A DNA stretch of 64,000 nt from Ixodes scapularis (GCF_016920785.2 NW_024609835.1:175746798-175810797), one strand, 5' to 3'. Positions 23,038 through 34,869 are shown, counted from the first letter of the stretch. Made by a program: numbers and translations. Notes: generated by a model not told the origin, from the sequence alone.

Positions 23038-23822
23038 GGTATACTTGAACGAAATTTGAACCGTACCCGTCGCGTTCAGAAATAGGCTGAATATGATCCA
23101 CAATATCCGTAAATGACAATCGCACGTTTGTATATTGAGCCTGATGGTGGCTGTATTTTTAGTTATAAACGACCAATTCTGGAAAACGCTCGGAGAGCAG
23201 CCAGCGGAAAGCACGTCACATCAGCGGCAATCGTGACGTAGTTTGTCTCGGGACCTTACATCCGGACGCAGCAGACGCTGCGAGCTATCCCAGCCATTTT
23301 CACTCTGTGGACGTAACGTAGCCCGTGATACGCTTTCCGCGCGTCGTTCTGCCCCCTCTCCAAAGTCACGTGACATTCACATAGCCTTGGATCGGCCCCG
23401 ATGGCTCGTAGGATCCGCTGAAAGCAGCCGATGCCCACCAGCGATCGGGCCACCGCAAGTGACCCCAAAGCTGCTTTTGTACGCATTTTGAGTGACGGGT
23501 TGAATCTTCTATATCTTGTAGAGGGACAGCATCGACTTCTAGGACACACAAAAGAGAGTCTCGGGGAGGGGAGAGTTCCTCCTTCAGCTCTTCTCTCATC
23601 GTGGCCGGAGGCGAGACAGTTATCGTCTCTACCTGTCAATCAAGGTTCCTAGACGGGCATTACAAACGAGGCGTTAGCGCGCTCTTTGCTAATCGTTTAG
23701 TTCGTTTTAAAATTCCTTTTCGTGTCTCTTTCAACAAGAGAATGGTGTGTTTGATGTGATAATGCTTCCTGGAACACGAGTAAACCATGAAATAAGCGTC
23801 GAAATGTCGTTGTAGTTTCTCG
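23031..23822 (+). mobile_element. CTTTAAAG-family MITE, copy E
   Basis: Begins CTTTAAAGGTATACTTGAAC, sharing its first bases with the end of copy D. Landmarks run through GACGGGCATTACAAACGAGG to GAAATGTCGTTGTAGTTTCTC. The last few TIR bases are lost. Confidence 0.78.
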
Positions 23823-24004
23823 TTGTGCACGGGGGCAGCAACGCCCTTGACGCGTAGTGAGAGTCAGGGAATACATTCACAGCAGTGGATTGGCTGAGTT
23901 TGTTCGTAGCGTCTGTGTGGTTCATCGTAACATTAATTGTAGAACCTGTAGCTCTCTTTACGGAAGCCTCGATAGGCGCTAACAACGTTACAATGCAACG
24001 ACAC

Positions 24005-24140
24005 GCTCTGATCTTAGAGACGTAACGGGAACGCATTCCTTTCGAACCACTGGAACTTGTAACGGGAACTTATTTCAAGAAAGAACGAGGAACTAGCCTT
24101 TGTTCCTGTTTGGGGGAGCGTGAACAACACTGTCTTGCAC
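24005..24140. mobile_element. Fragment of the GGAACG-repeat DNA element
   Basis: TAACGGGAACGCATTCC and TAACGGGAACTTATTTC repeats, ending GCGTGAACAACACTGTCTTG. Same family as 10236-10382. Confidence 0.45.
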
Positions 24141-24144
24141 CCAG

Positions 24145-25660
24145 CATTCCTTTTTTTTTTTATTGTTTGCGACACGGAAGGCACTTGCAACAGCAGTATT
24201 TCAGTGGTTTCGATAGATCCCTAAAGAAGCCTTTGCAGCGGACATGCAGGGGTGATGACATTGAAGAAATGTGTAGATCCACAACAAGGGTGGCCAAAGT
24301 GATATACAGCTAGAACCGCAGGAGAAACAATAGTTCTGATAGACGCACAAAGAAAAGGGTGTTGGGTAGGGCTATTTTTAACCAGAAACGATAGAGGAAA
24401 AAGCCCTTTCCAAAATTGACAAGTATAATTGTTCTAAAACAAATATCAAGGCAAAAGAAAGGTTTTTGAACCCCTAAGCAAAAATTAGTTCACGGTTTAT
24501 TAGCCTCTGCTCCTGACGCCTGGTATGCGTCTACGGTTCAGAATTCTTTCTAGAACAATAAAGGAAGCACGGCCACTAGACTTGTATGTGCCAAAATGGA
24601 GTCCAGCTGAGCGTATGTAGTGAATAGTACAAGGCTTGAAGACCTGATTTCTTTTTAATTCTAGAAAAATTTGTCTTCAAGATGCAGAAGGGAAAGAGGG
24701 GAACGCTCACTAGGGAGCCGCGAGCAGCACTTGAACCCGTAATCTTGGTCGTGTGGCGAAACTACAGTTCGGGAGCCGCAGTGTGGCCACTCCGGATTTT
24801 ACGAAATGACTATGCAGAGAAATAACAAAGATTCCATTATCTGTTGCATACACCGTCTCAAAAATACATTAGGCGACCTAAAAATAAATGACCGCCATTA
24901 TTTCGATCCTATTCACTCGCAAATATTTCCAGTTGTCTGAAAAAGAAAGAGCCAGGGTAAGAACTTGGAATCAAGGAATGTGAAACAGTAGTCAAATTTC
25001 CGGACGCTTTTGCACACACTGTTGTAATAACTTTCGTTTTTATTCAGTCCTGAAGATATAATTATCTGTCCCAAAAAGATTGCAGCAAGATTCGTGGCAG
25101 CGTCTTTACTTTCTTTCCTTGCACCGGTGCTATTAAAGTGGGGCACGCTGGAGCCACGTCCGTCCTTTGAGCTCTTCCTGAGACAATCCCTGCGCCAGGA
25201 ACGCGAAGGTGATGCCGAGAATCTTGATCACAGACGCTGCCCAGGAGATAGGAAGCCAAGTTACATTTCTCTCAATGAACTCTATTCCCGGATTAAGTAG
25301 TAGCATGCTTGGGTACTATGCATGGTAATGAAAACAGTTGCAGTCAAATGGCAAAGGCGGTTTACAGCGAGAAAACAGTGGGTTGCACTACAAGTGTCAC
25401 AACTAGACGTAACAACTTGCCTTGCTACCTCTAGCGCAACCAGTACGCAGCATCTGCGCCTGACCAAAATGAAAAATTGAATAGCAATCTCGCCGCAGAA
25501 AGACCCAATTGGTAGTAAAACAGCCATACAGGTAATTACGACAAACAGAATGCGTTGAATTGAACATCTTTGTGCAGGAGCCCAAAGTTTGTCTTTCAAG
25601 ATTGGTACAAAACAGGAGGGTATCGACCGATGCATTTTTAATAGTTTTCGGTTATTTTAA
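24145..25660. other. No gene recognised
   Basis: Short incidental ORFs on both strands; the longest (117 codons, minus, about 25282-25635) has no recognisable motif. Confidence 0.4.
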
Positions 25661-25914
25661 CGTCTGCGCTGCATATTACCTCTCCAGGTGCACTTTAGAT
25701 TAGAAAGACTAATAATGTGTGCCACCATAAAACAGCTCCATCCTCGCATTCCTGCATATAGAGTAGAGAGTGTTCAAGAATCACCGACATCAGCGGGAGT
25801 TGAAGGGGAGGCAGCGCTAGGCCAAGAGAAAATGAAACGGCCGTCGCTAGGCGGACTCGATTGTTAAAAGCTGAAAAAGCTTAAAAGCGGGAACTTACTA
25901 TCCTTTTGTAAGCT

Positions 25915-27875
25915 CTAGATCGAGACGGTCTCACTGGATGGGTTCAGGCAGTATGGTTTCCCGCATGCGTCCATACAGCAAGGGACACCGGCGCAAAAGA
26001 CATTCGAGCACGTGATGCTCCCTGCGGGGTCGTTGCATCCGCCCTCGGGCAGGACAGTTTGGGGACACACCGGGGTAGATTGAAGGGACCGGTCTTCAAC
26101 ACCTGCGAAAAAACACCAACGTTAGACGGTTCACAAATATGCAACACCAACGTTACTAGGTGACCTCAGTTACGAAACTGTCCATTGTCGCTGGACGATA
26201 AACATTTTGTAATATCAACTTCAGTAAATTAACAAGCTCATCTTGTACGACACCAACTATCCAATTTCGGCAAAACAACCACGCAATGAAAAATATTGGT
26301 CTGCGAGAACGCAGAGAGATCACCTTAAGCCCAGACGCAGCCGACGCTACGAGCTGACCAGATCGATCATGCAGCGTCCAAAGCGTACCATCATTGGTGG
26401 TCGTCATGTCCCTGTACGTGTTCTGTCATCGCTAAACTAATCATAAACAAAGAAGGCCTAGCGACTTGTGCTTCCGAGACTGCTTGATTGGTCTTAAAGA
26501 CTAATCAAGCAGTCTCAGAAGCACACCAGATGTAGCTTTGGCTGCATCCGGACTAAAGCTAAACGAAGTATACAGAAAAGCTCTTGTGGGCGAGGCTTTC
26601 AAGGGGTCCGCCTACACCGATTCCAAGCCGCTTCATCTTCCCTACGGAACGTCCCCGCTTTATATACTGGGTGCGGTAAACGCACACACTTAAAACTGGG
26701 CACACGAACATATATAGTTTCGCAATAAATTCTGTATATTTTTTTTTAAAGCTCAACTTAGATGTGGTTAAATACTGAATAGATGAAAAACCGCGTCTGT
26801 GCATTTCCTATGCCGTATACCAGATGTTCGCCTTCTGCAGACTGGTTTGTAAACTTGCTCCCAGGCGGCCATTGTCAATTTAATATCGGTGATCGCTAGC
26901 CTTTACTATTGATGCTTAGGGTTTTTGCGTTCAGCAAGCCATCCGAGAGCGAGCTCAAACCAGCATGCAGACGAAAAACAGGCTAGAATAACATACACGG
27001 CCTCCGGTTTTGCTTTGTGTTTAGGCTACTACCTCCAAGCTGAGCTTCGAAACAAAGAGACATAAAACATCTTGCAAAACTACGTTCGGGTGCTCAATGT
27101 ATAAGGTCTGTACCTTTGGAGCGGGAATTTTGAAAGATGTCAAATGCGGTGGTCCTTACGGCCGTACCCAGTAGCTCATATCGACGTAGTTTCAATTTAC
27201 CGTCCCTCTAGTTTGCCTCATGTAAGAAGTTAATGTCGTGCAATGATTGGACCGCAGAATCACTTACGATTCCCGTGATTTTGATCCATTCTGCGTAAGT
27301 GTAGCCGCATTCTAATTTCGCCAGATACACGAAAAGAAGAAATGCAGGAAAGCAACTTTTCGTAGTATCAAATTAAAAAAAAACTGAACCCAAGACCTGG
27401 TAAGTTACGAGAAAAGTACACCAGTTTATACAGTAAGTACATAAAAAGTACCCAATTACCACTTTGCCACAGCGGAACTACACCGAGTCGGCGAGCAGTG
27501 CGCACAATCGAAATCCTGTACGCAAAGTTCACAACTTAATGAAAATGCGCGGTTAACCACCTCAGTCAAAACCACCCGAAGGATAGGTACACCTTTAGTG
27601 CAGGCATGGAATCTTGAAGCGGGCATCCACGTGGCAGTATAAAATTGCCGTTTTGCTGAGTCACGCTCTTTGTGCTTCTTACCATCGACACACCAGGATC
27701 CACCGCAGGGTTTAGGGCAGCATTCCTGGCCTTGGTCGGCGCACTCACTCGGCGTACAGGTCGTGAAGGAGCAGTCGCTGAAGACTCCTTCGTTGCTCGG
27801 ACATCTCGCCTCAACCCGAGGGCACAGGAGCCCTAGAAGCGCTGCTGCAGCGAAGATCAGCACACAGTACTTCAT
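25915..27875 (-). CDS. Secreted two-domain WAP-like cysteine-rich peptide, copy 1 (two exons)
   Basis: Exon 1 is 27875-27683 (donor GTAAGA) and exon 2 is 26102-25915 (acceptor CGCAG), spliced in phase 1 through a Gly codon. The predicted protein is 126 residues with no internal stop. Residues 1-23 form a signal peptide (MKYCVLIFAAAALLG..EA). Each exon then holds one eight-cysteine domain. Domain 1 ends CTPSECADQGQECC, then CGGSWC; domain 2 ends CSNVFCAGVPCC, then CGKPYC. The C..C..CC..C..C ending with a CG step resembles the WAP four-disulfide core, known in arthropods from secreted protease inhibitors and antimicrobial peptides; that role is inference. The 1580-bp intron carries extra repeats compared with copy 2 (54612-55276). 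A CACGTG, CCAAT and TATA-like promoter precedes it. It could be a tick-specific cysteine-rich family rather than true WAP. Confidence 0.85.
26327..26467 (+). repeat. Dispersed repeat inside the intron of copy 1 (partner 52005-52140)
   Basis: TACGAGCTGA, TGTACG(T/C)GTTCT and AATCATAAACA occur in the same order and orientation at 52005-52140. It explains part of the extra intron length in this copy. Confidence 0.55.
26468..26524. repeat. 57-bp near-perfect palindrome
   Basis: GTGCTTCCGAGACTGCTTGA at the left is inverted as TCAAGCAGTCTCAGAAGCAC at the right. The arms are 28 nt with two mismatches and almost no loop (GTCTTAAAGAC centre). It sits in the intron of the minus-strand gene. Confidence 0.85.
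26525..27455. other. Intron sequence of copy 1, no other feature
   Basis: Intronic DNA with short incidental ORFs; nothing recognisable. Confidence 0.4.
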
Positions 27876-27928
27876 GCTGAAGCGGCGCAGTCGAGACAGA
27901 ACGAACACCCTGAGGTCGGCTCGTAGTC

Positions 27929-28018
27929 GTTTTATGCAGTATGCCGTCAAAAGTCGCTGTGCGGCGCTACCGGCTGGTCCCCTATTGGTCCACAGACGGC
28001 AATCAGCGAAAACACGTG
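27929..28018 (-). promoter_or_regulatory. Promoter of WAP-like copy 1
   Basis: In the minus direction come CACGTG (28018-28013, in GCAGCACGTG), a CCAAT box (27988-27984) and a TATA-like CATAAAAC (27936-27929), about 54 bp upstream of the ATG. All three recur in the same order before copy 2, so the core promoter was duplicated and conserved. Confidence 0.6.
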
Positions 28019-28334
28019 CTGCCCAGCGAAAACTAGCCCTCTCCTAAATTTGATTCACTATTGTATTGCCCCTGTCTGTTTGTTGTGCCTAGTCACTTGC
28101 ATTTATTAAAAGAAAAAGAAGCAACGGCAATCAGCTCGAGTGCAAACGTCACGGCGACTGTCGCGACAGCAAAGCAGTTTTCTGTTACATGACGCTTCAT
28201 ATTTATTGAATCAGTTTGTTTCTTTGTGTGTTTTTTCAAAAACAAGGTCTTTGATAGCAAGGAAAACGGCAGATTTCCTCTGTATGACGAGGCGCTTTAT
28301 TTTTTTATAAAGACAGCATTTTATGCAATGCATA

Positions 28335-29217
28335 CCGTCAGCCAGGGATGTGCAGTATTTCAAATACTTTGTGTATTTTGCATTTGTATTTAATTACAAA
28401 TTGGGTAATGTATTTGATGTGTGTATTTAAATACTAAAACGTGGGTATTTCAAATACAATTGTAATTAAATACAATATTGTGGGCGAAAATACATCCTTC
28501 AAATTTATTGTCACTGTCCAGAGCAGGAAGAAAACTACGCTCTGCACCAAATGCAGTGTTTCTCAATCAAGCTCAAGCGCTTAGTGACTTCGTGATTACG
28601 GTGCTAGACCAGGGCAAGAATAGTGCGAAATCGACGTTCACAGGCAGACTGGCTAAAGAAGTGCCTATGACAAGTAGTGATGCTTTTCAGCTTGATTTCC
28701 ATCCATATTTTTGCCTGGAAAATTCTAAATGCACGGGTCGTCCAGATTTTCGTAACTGGTGCGAGTTGCAACAATAAAAAAGTATCTAGCTAGTGCTGCG
28801 TGCCTTGGTTGTTTCGGTTCTTTGTTGGTCTATACCAAAATGTAATCGACAAAAAAAGCTGCTTGGAGCTCTGTACTTTTTTCACCTATGACGTCCAAGC
28901 TTATTACATTTTTTGTGGTTATATTTCTATTGCGTTACTAGAGCCTCGCACACTAACTTTCGAGTGTGCGATGCAAAATTAAAATGAGATACCCAGAAAC
29001 CCGTTGCAGGTGCCCTGAAGTCGCTGACGCAAATATTGAGGAATGTATTTAGAAAAGTATTTGGAGACCAAACACATTTGGTTGTATTTCTATCTTGTAC
29101 TTGAATGCTTTTTTGGAAATGTAATTAGATTTGTAATTAAATACATTTTTGACGAAGTATTTTGTATTTGTATTTCGATACATATTTGCATGTATTTTGC
29201 CCATCCCTGCCGTCAGC
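28335..29217. mobile_element. Non-autonomous hAT-type element with perfect 8-bp target duplication
   Basis: The element is 28343-29209 (867 bp), starting CAGGGATGTGCAGTATTT and ending ATTTTGCCCATCCCTG (TIR CAGGGATG). It is flanked on both sides by the identical octamer CCGTCAGC (28335-28342 and 29210-29217). An 8-bp duplication and a CAGGG-type TIR are hallmarks of hAT elements. Subterminal TATTTAAATAC and AATTACAA motifs are abundant. Internal short ORFs do not resemble a transposase. Confidence 0.92.
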
Positions 29218-29414
29218 GTACTACCACGTGTTACATCTAAGCTTTGAGATGAGCTTTAATTGGTACTTGCTTTGTACCAGTGGTATTTATACATTACGTT
29301 TTCTTGTGTATTAGGGCAACTGCTGACAATACTTTGTTTCACCCTAAAGGGCTACTATACAACCCAATTGATACCTTTTTTTTTTCTCTTGCAGACGACT
29401 GAGAATCAGTATGT

Positions 29415-29505
29415 CGAACCAAAATTTTTATTGGTTCGGTTGGGGTTCAGGTTTACGTCAATCGGTTCAGCTCCGCGGGGAAAACAATAACGGTTCGAAT
29501 CGCTA
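29415..29505. mobile_element. Fragment of the GGTTCG-repeat element
   Basis: GTCGAACC at the left, then GGTTCGGTTGGGGTTCAGG, ATCGGTTCAG and ACGGTTCGAATCG. The same repeat style occurs at 41830-42180 and 43080-43190. Confidence 0.45.
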
Positions 29506-29509
29506 TATT

Positions 29510-30550
29510 ATTGTAATTTGTTTCGTATCTTCACTAATGAAACGCCGCCATAAAACGACTAAACATTATTTTCATTCAAAAGAATAAAAGAGAAGCGAGA
29601 TTAGTTGACTTCAGCAGGGTAATGTTTTATGCTAAAGCAGTGCTAGAAATGTAATTTTTCATTTATGCACAAACTCGGAGATCCATATTCTGTTTCCATA
29701 TCTATCGTATAACAGGGGACGCGAAAAGCAGATCATAACTGGCTTTATTTTCTACCAAACTTCGTTTGCACTAGAGCCAGAGAAGTGTGTAGAAAACAAT
29801 CGTGTACCGTGTGCACAATGGGGTACAGGTTTGTGTTCAACGAAGATGTTGGGGAATCCTTAGAAGATAGACGGAGAAATGTCCGAAATGTTCGGAAGGA
29901 CAATGATGTGTATGCGTGCGCGCTTGTGTGTGTGTGCGCGCGCACACGCGCTACTGTTGTGAACTTTATTTTTATTTTTGTTTGTTTGGAGGTTGGATGT
30001 GCACACGTTTCGAGTATTTAAGGTGTGGGACGGAAGAGACGTAGCAGCTGAGTTGAAGCTGAACCTTGTCCCTTTCTTTCTGTGTCTTCAACTGCTGAAT
30101 GATTTTGTTCTGTATTTTACCACTGTTTCAGGCATAATTATCATAAATAATTGTGCACAATCGCGTTTTTTATTAGGTTGTTTCGCTTTAAGGTTTTAAT
30201 GTAGTTATAACTTTTACGCAACTCTCGGTGGGGGTGATCACAAGCGGCGAATATCAAAGGAACATTTTTTTTCACATGCTATATGTACTGCTACCCACCA
30301 GTTGATCCATAAAGCACCACACGAAATTCACGCACGGGGCGCATTCAGCATTCAGGGTCGCGTTACTCGAAACTGGCGATGGACGACGCTCTGAAGCCAG
30401 TAGAAGCCGTGAAGCGAGAGGTTTTCGCGCCTCACTTTGCACTTTGCATGGTCCTTTTTACTAGCCTTCAAAAACGCCCGCGAAATACTAGAAATACCGC
30501 ATGACAACTCGCTTCCACAATTGCGGCGCGCGGGCGCGCCGCGATAGTGC
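29510..30550. other. No gene recognised; short GT/GC run
   Basis: Contains an alternating purine-pyrimidine run GTGTGTGTGTGCGCGCGCAC near 29927-29950. Nothing else assigned. Confidence 0.45.
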
Positions 30551-30553
30551 GTT

Positions 30554-31424
30554 CTTTGAAGGGGTACGGAAACAAAAATTGAAATATTCATATTTCGTTC
30601 GTAAATGAGTCAAGCATGACGGATAATAACCGTAAATGATAATCGCACGTTTGTATTTTGAACGATTGGCTATATTTTTCGTTCCAAACGGTGCACTCGA
30701 GGAAGCGCTCGAAGAGAAGCGAACGGAGAGCGCGATGCGTCATGGGATATCCGGCGCAAACAAAAACAGAAAGAAAAGATTCCCCGCGTTCGTGACGTAG
30801 CAAGGCTAGCGTGATTATGAGCTTTGCCTTTGGTGGCGTTGTCAGCGTTGTGGTGGTGTCAATAGCGTCAGCGCGTTACAACCGAGCCGTTCGAAGTACC
30901 CGCGGGGTGACGAGCGTGTGGCTGGCCCAAGGAGCACGTAGCTTCCACAACACTGTCAGCTCAGTGCTGAACGAGGTGGGGAAAGCAACTTTTGTTCGAG
31001 TTTTGAGTGACGGGCTAATCTGCTAGGGGGAGAATGGCTGTTTCCGGTTGCACGAACGAGGGTGCGAGAAAGAGGGGAGTCCTTCCGTTCCGTCTTCTTG
31101 GACCGCTTGGTACAATGCGCGATTTGTGAGTTCAGGAGGAAAGCTAAGAAGGAAAACGTTGAAATGCCAAAGAGCGGCGCTGCTCCGAAGGAATCTGCTA
31201 CGTCACGACTACGTAGCAGATTCCACAACGTTGCTAGACTACCTCCCAAATAGGCTCCGCATGCATCCACCAGGTGCACATTGAAGATCGTTTATTTAGC
31301 TTTAAAATTAGTTTTCTGGTGCCTTTCAACGAAAGACTGGTGTTTTTGAGGTTAGGGTGCAACAGGCAACACATTAAAGCTAGAAAATGATCGCTGAAAT
31401 TTCGTTTCCCCACCCCTTTAAAGG
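30554..31424 (+). mobile_element. CTTTAAAG-family-like element, copy F (diverged)
   Basis: Left end CTTTGAAGGGGTACGGAAAC, right end TTTCGTTTCCCCACCCCTTTAAAGG. Landmarks GATAATCGCACGTTTG, GAAGCGCTCGAAGAG and CATCCACCAGGTGCACATTG link it to copies A, D and E, but it has diverged and is longer. Confidence 0.65.
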
Positions 31425-31429
31425 CAGAA

Positions 31430-33200
31430 AAAAAGCGCGAAAGCGTATCATGTTGCAAACATTTTAATTGGGTGTTTCTCAATGCGCCCTGCCACTTTCC
31501 AATTGACATCTCGGCCGTTTAAAGGATATTTAAAAGGTTAGCTAATTAATCTTAGTTATTTATCTGTGCACTTTCGCAAGACGCTTTCTAACAACATACA
31601 GTTGATTTCCCTCCTGCAGAGCGCTCCGGTGCAGTTTAAGTACGGTGCAAGTAATCTGGGACGCTGTGTATGTCAGTCGTTCTGAATGGAAAGAACGGTC
31701 GAAATTGGACAGAAAAATCGGTACCTGCATTTAAAAAGCTGACTTTTCGAAGGTGTTTTTTTGAATGGCTGGATTCCAACTTGTGAAATTTCATGGCAAA
31801 TAGCTCCATTCTCGTGAAATGTTAAGAAAAGCCGTTGACAACCTAATTGATGATAATTTAGAGGCACCACCATTGGGAGATACACTCTTAAAAATGAGTC
31901 GGGAAACTTACGAGGAAAGTCTTGGCAGCTCTATTTCCAAACATTTCTCGTCAAAATAATGTACAATCATGATATAAGTTTATGTGGGAAAAGTTGCACA
32001 AAAAAAGAGGCACCGCATTTTCAAGTTGCGAGCATAGACGTGAAAATGACAATTGAATCATTTCCAAATCTTCCCTCTTGAAAATAATGTACTGCCGGTT
32101 TTCAACATTGACTAAGAAACTCGTCATTTTGATTTGCTGCTATGTACGTGACAATTACGAGGAAATCTTCGGCAGCTCTATTTCCAAACGTTCCTCGTGA
32201 AAATGATGTACCAGCGTCTTCTGAAACTGTGAGAAAAGCCATAAAGAAAACGTGCGTTGCATTTTTCAACTGAAAGTATGTATGAGTAGCATACAAAAAT
32301 TATAATCAGTATACTTTACGTAATTGATAAAACAGAAATTGAAATCCTACTTATCACTTTATTCAAATTTCGAGCCTGCCTCACTGTACACTCTCCTTTG
32401 TGATGATGGTGTGCCAATACATCCTGCGTAAAAAGAGAAGAGAAAATTACCCTATGCCACCCTATGATATAACATCACATAACTCGCTCAAAGGACCACT
32501 GTGTGAGGATGGCAAAATAGTAACAACTTCTTCCTGACACAAGGGTGAGGAAAATTGGACAATATAATTTCTGAAAGCATGATATGTCAGACATTGGTGG
32601 TGTGCCTTATTCACATGCCCAGGGCTATGCTACAGGTAACAGCGTTCATTGCAGGGCACAACATTTATTACCTCAAACCTTAGGCATCATAAAGAAAATG
32701 TGTGCCAAACAATAGCCTTTTCCAGATTCAAGGTTGCACCTGCTACATTTGAAGCACATATATGGCTTGATGAAGGCCACAGCGAAAACATCTGCAAATG
32801 GCCGTTTTTAGTTCTGTGCTAATATAAAAATTTTATTTTATATTTTTAGTATAATACGCTATTTGATAACGACTTAATTTTTGCGAGTTTATCGAAATTG
32901 ATCAAAATTGGTCATGTAAAAAAGTAACCCCATGAAAACGAATGCATTGAACATTACTCCTGATTGCGAAATTTTGTACCTGCAAACTATTCCCAACACT
33001 AACACTTCATAAAATGTATGAAATATTGAGCTCGCGAAAATGAAGTCGTTTACGCCCATCAAACCTTTCAAAGCGCTCGCAAAGTCACCATTGCGATGGA
33101 TTTGCTTTGTTCAGTGCGCTTCTCCGCACGTGCCAGTGTGCTGTAGAGATTAGCTCTGGATTAAATCCCAAGAATAAGGCATCTGAACGTGGGACGTACG
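31430..33200. other. No gene; contains a direct repeat pair
   Basis: AT-rich. TTACGAGGAAAGTCTTGGCAG and CTCTATTTCCAAACATTTCTC at about 31910 recur with few changes at about 32155 (GGCAGCTCTATTTCCAAACG), 245 bp apart. No coding signal is seen. Confidence 0.5.
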
Positions 33201-33204
33201 CACA

Positions 33205-33589
33205 CTATACTTCGTCTCACCCTACGATGGACTAAAGGCAGAAGCTACGAACCGCCAGATCCAATCACGAGCCAATTAGACATTGCGTGGTATTTCACTT
33301 CGATGCACGTATCGGTGCCCGCGTCTCGGATCACTGATGTGAATGGGCGGACAGTGGTTCGTATCGAGCTATGAGTGACTCAACAATTTTTTATTCCCAA
33401 GAAAGCCACGACGTAATGGCTTTTTGCGGTGCCAAAGCTTTAAAAATGGCGCAGCGTTTTTGGATTCGGAGCATTATTCGTCCAAACCGGATCAATGCTA
33501 AGCGTGTCATAGTTTAGCGTGGAACTTGATTGGACGTGGCGGCCCGTGGCTTTGGCCTTTAGTCCATCGTCGGATGAGACGAAGTATAG
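33205..33589. mobile_element. MITE with long TIR CTATACTTCGTCTCA
   Basis: CTATACTTCGTCTCACCC at 33205 and ATGAGACGAAGTATAG ending at 33589 are inverted, and pairing extends about 60 bp inward (GATGGACTAAAGGC / CCTTTAGTCCATC). 385 bp. The TIR is related to the CTATACTCNGTTTCA MITEs at 9362 and 12824. Confidence 0.85.
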
Positions 33590-33594
33590 ATAAA

Positions 33595-34540
33595 CTAGAA
33601 TCTCAAAATTTTCACATCGAATGGCTTCCTATGAGACTTCTCCGGGTCCGCATGCACTGTTATTCTGCAACAAGCAGGCTCTCTTGGGAGGACAAGAAAA
33701 ACCCAGCGCCCTGAACGCTGTTCGAACCAGCACTCGGAGAGTTGAAAAACCTGTCAAGCGCTCGCTTCCGGGGCAAGCCGCTTATTTCCAGTGGCTTCAC
33801 ACCTGTCTGCTTGATGCACCATCCAGCCACCCATAATAGAGATCAGTGGGCGGACGTCACTTCTACTCTTGTGATGCAGTTCCCCAGGTTACCATAGGTT
33901 GCAACCTGCTAGCCAAATTGAGTCAGGCCTGCAGCCCTGCGGAAAATGACAACTCCACTCTTTTAGACGTATACACCCGCAATTTGCGTGTACCTGAAAG
34001 AAGCTCTAACACAGGGGAAAGAAAATGATTGGCCCTTTTTGAATGCATCCTTTTCTTTTGCTGAAAACATGCACACAAGTCACACGCTCAGTGATGTGAT
34101 TGGCCTAAGCCGTTTTGAAGCACTTTACGGAGCAGCCAAAACAGTGTTTTGGAGCAGCGAAAGTGGCTTTCGGAGCGGCAAAAGAGGGACTTGGAGCAGA
34201 TATTCTTAGCAAAATACAAATATTTGTTTAAAGTGCTGGGCAAACAAGAACACTTTGCTCGCCGCAATAAACAAATTATAGTCAATTTAGACCACCAAAA
34301 TGTGTCATGACATGACACATTTTGCAGTGCTTCAGTTAAATGAGAAATGTATATGTGCCCGCTATAGGTAAATAAGAGCCAAAATGCACATATTAAAATT
34401 TATTTAAAAATTACCAGCTTAGTAGAAAATATCACACCATTAGGTTGACTAGTTATATAATAAATGAAAGCTGTCTTTGACTGTTGATACACGTGACCAG
34501 TGCAGTGCAATGCGATATTTATTTATTTACCCTCAAGGTA
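33595..34540. other. No gene recognised
   Basis: Short ORFs only. A GGAGCAGC/GGAGCGGC-type short repeat lies at about 34128-34200. Confidence 0.4.
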
Positions 34541-34590
34541 CAGAGTACATTTTAGAGGGGAGTGAGCAAACAATAAATAAACGTAATTAA

Positions 34591-34860
34591 TCAACCAAGG
34601 GTGCTGTTAATAAGTGATTGCTTAAAGAGTGAAATATCATTAATATCTGCAATAGAAGCGGGAAGGTGGTTCCAGTCAGTCGATGTGCGAGGTATGAACG
34701 AGGTGCTGAATTTGAAGGTGTTAAAATTAGGTACGCCTACCTTGTGAATATGGTCGAGACGGGATGAACGGTAAGAGGGCTCGAGCATTAGTTTCAGACG
34801 GAGAGATGGGATGTGATGATAAATTTTGTGAAACAGGCATAAACGAGCTGTTTATGCCTG
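34591..34860 (-). pseudogene. LINE ORF2 C-terminal fragment
   Basis: The minus strand reads SYRSSRLDHIHKVGVP, FIPRTSTDWNHLPASI and a stop at 34591. The PRTxxxWNxLP block is the conserved C-terminal tail of CR1/L2/Jockey-type ORF2 proteins. Upstream residues continue to about 34850, then homology is lost (5'-truncated copy). Confidence 0.8.
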
Positions 34861-34869
34861 TCGCGCGAG

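Noticed and set aside
25944..26150. Minus-strand ORF overlapping exon 2 of copy 1 in another frame (and 55035-55247 in copy 2)
   Set aside because: The frame that joins exon 1 in phase 1 gives the eight-cysteine domain; the other frame has no signal peptide and reads through the acceptor.
27670..28047. Plus-strand ORF opposite WAP-like exon 1, also mirrored at 54437-54835
   Set aside because: It is the antisense shadow of the true exon and promoter. The cysteine pattern, signal peptide and splice sites are on the other strand.
29927..29950. GT/GC run as a CRISPR-like or regulatory array
   Set aside because: Simple microsatellite without spacer structure; no CRISPR or prokaryotic feature exists in the window.
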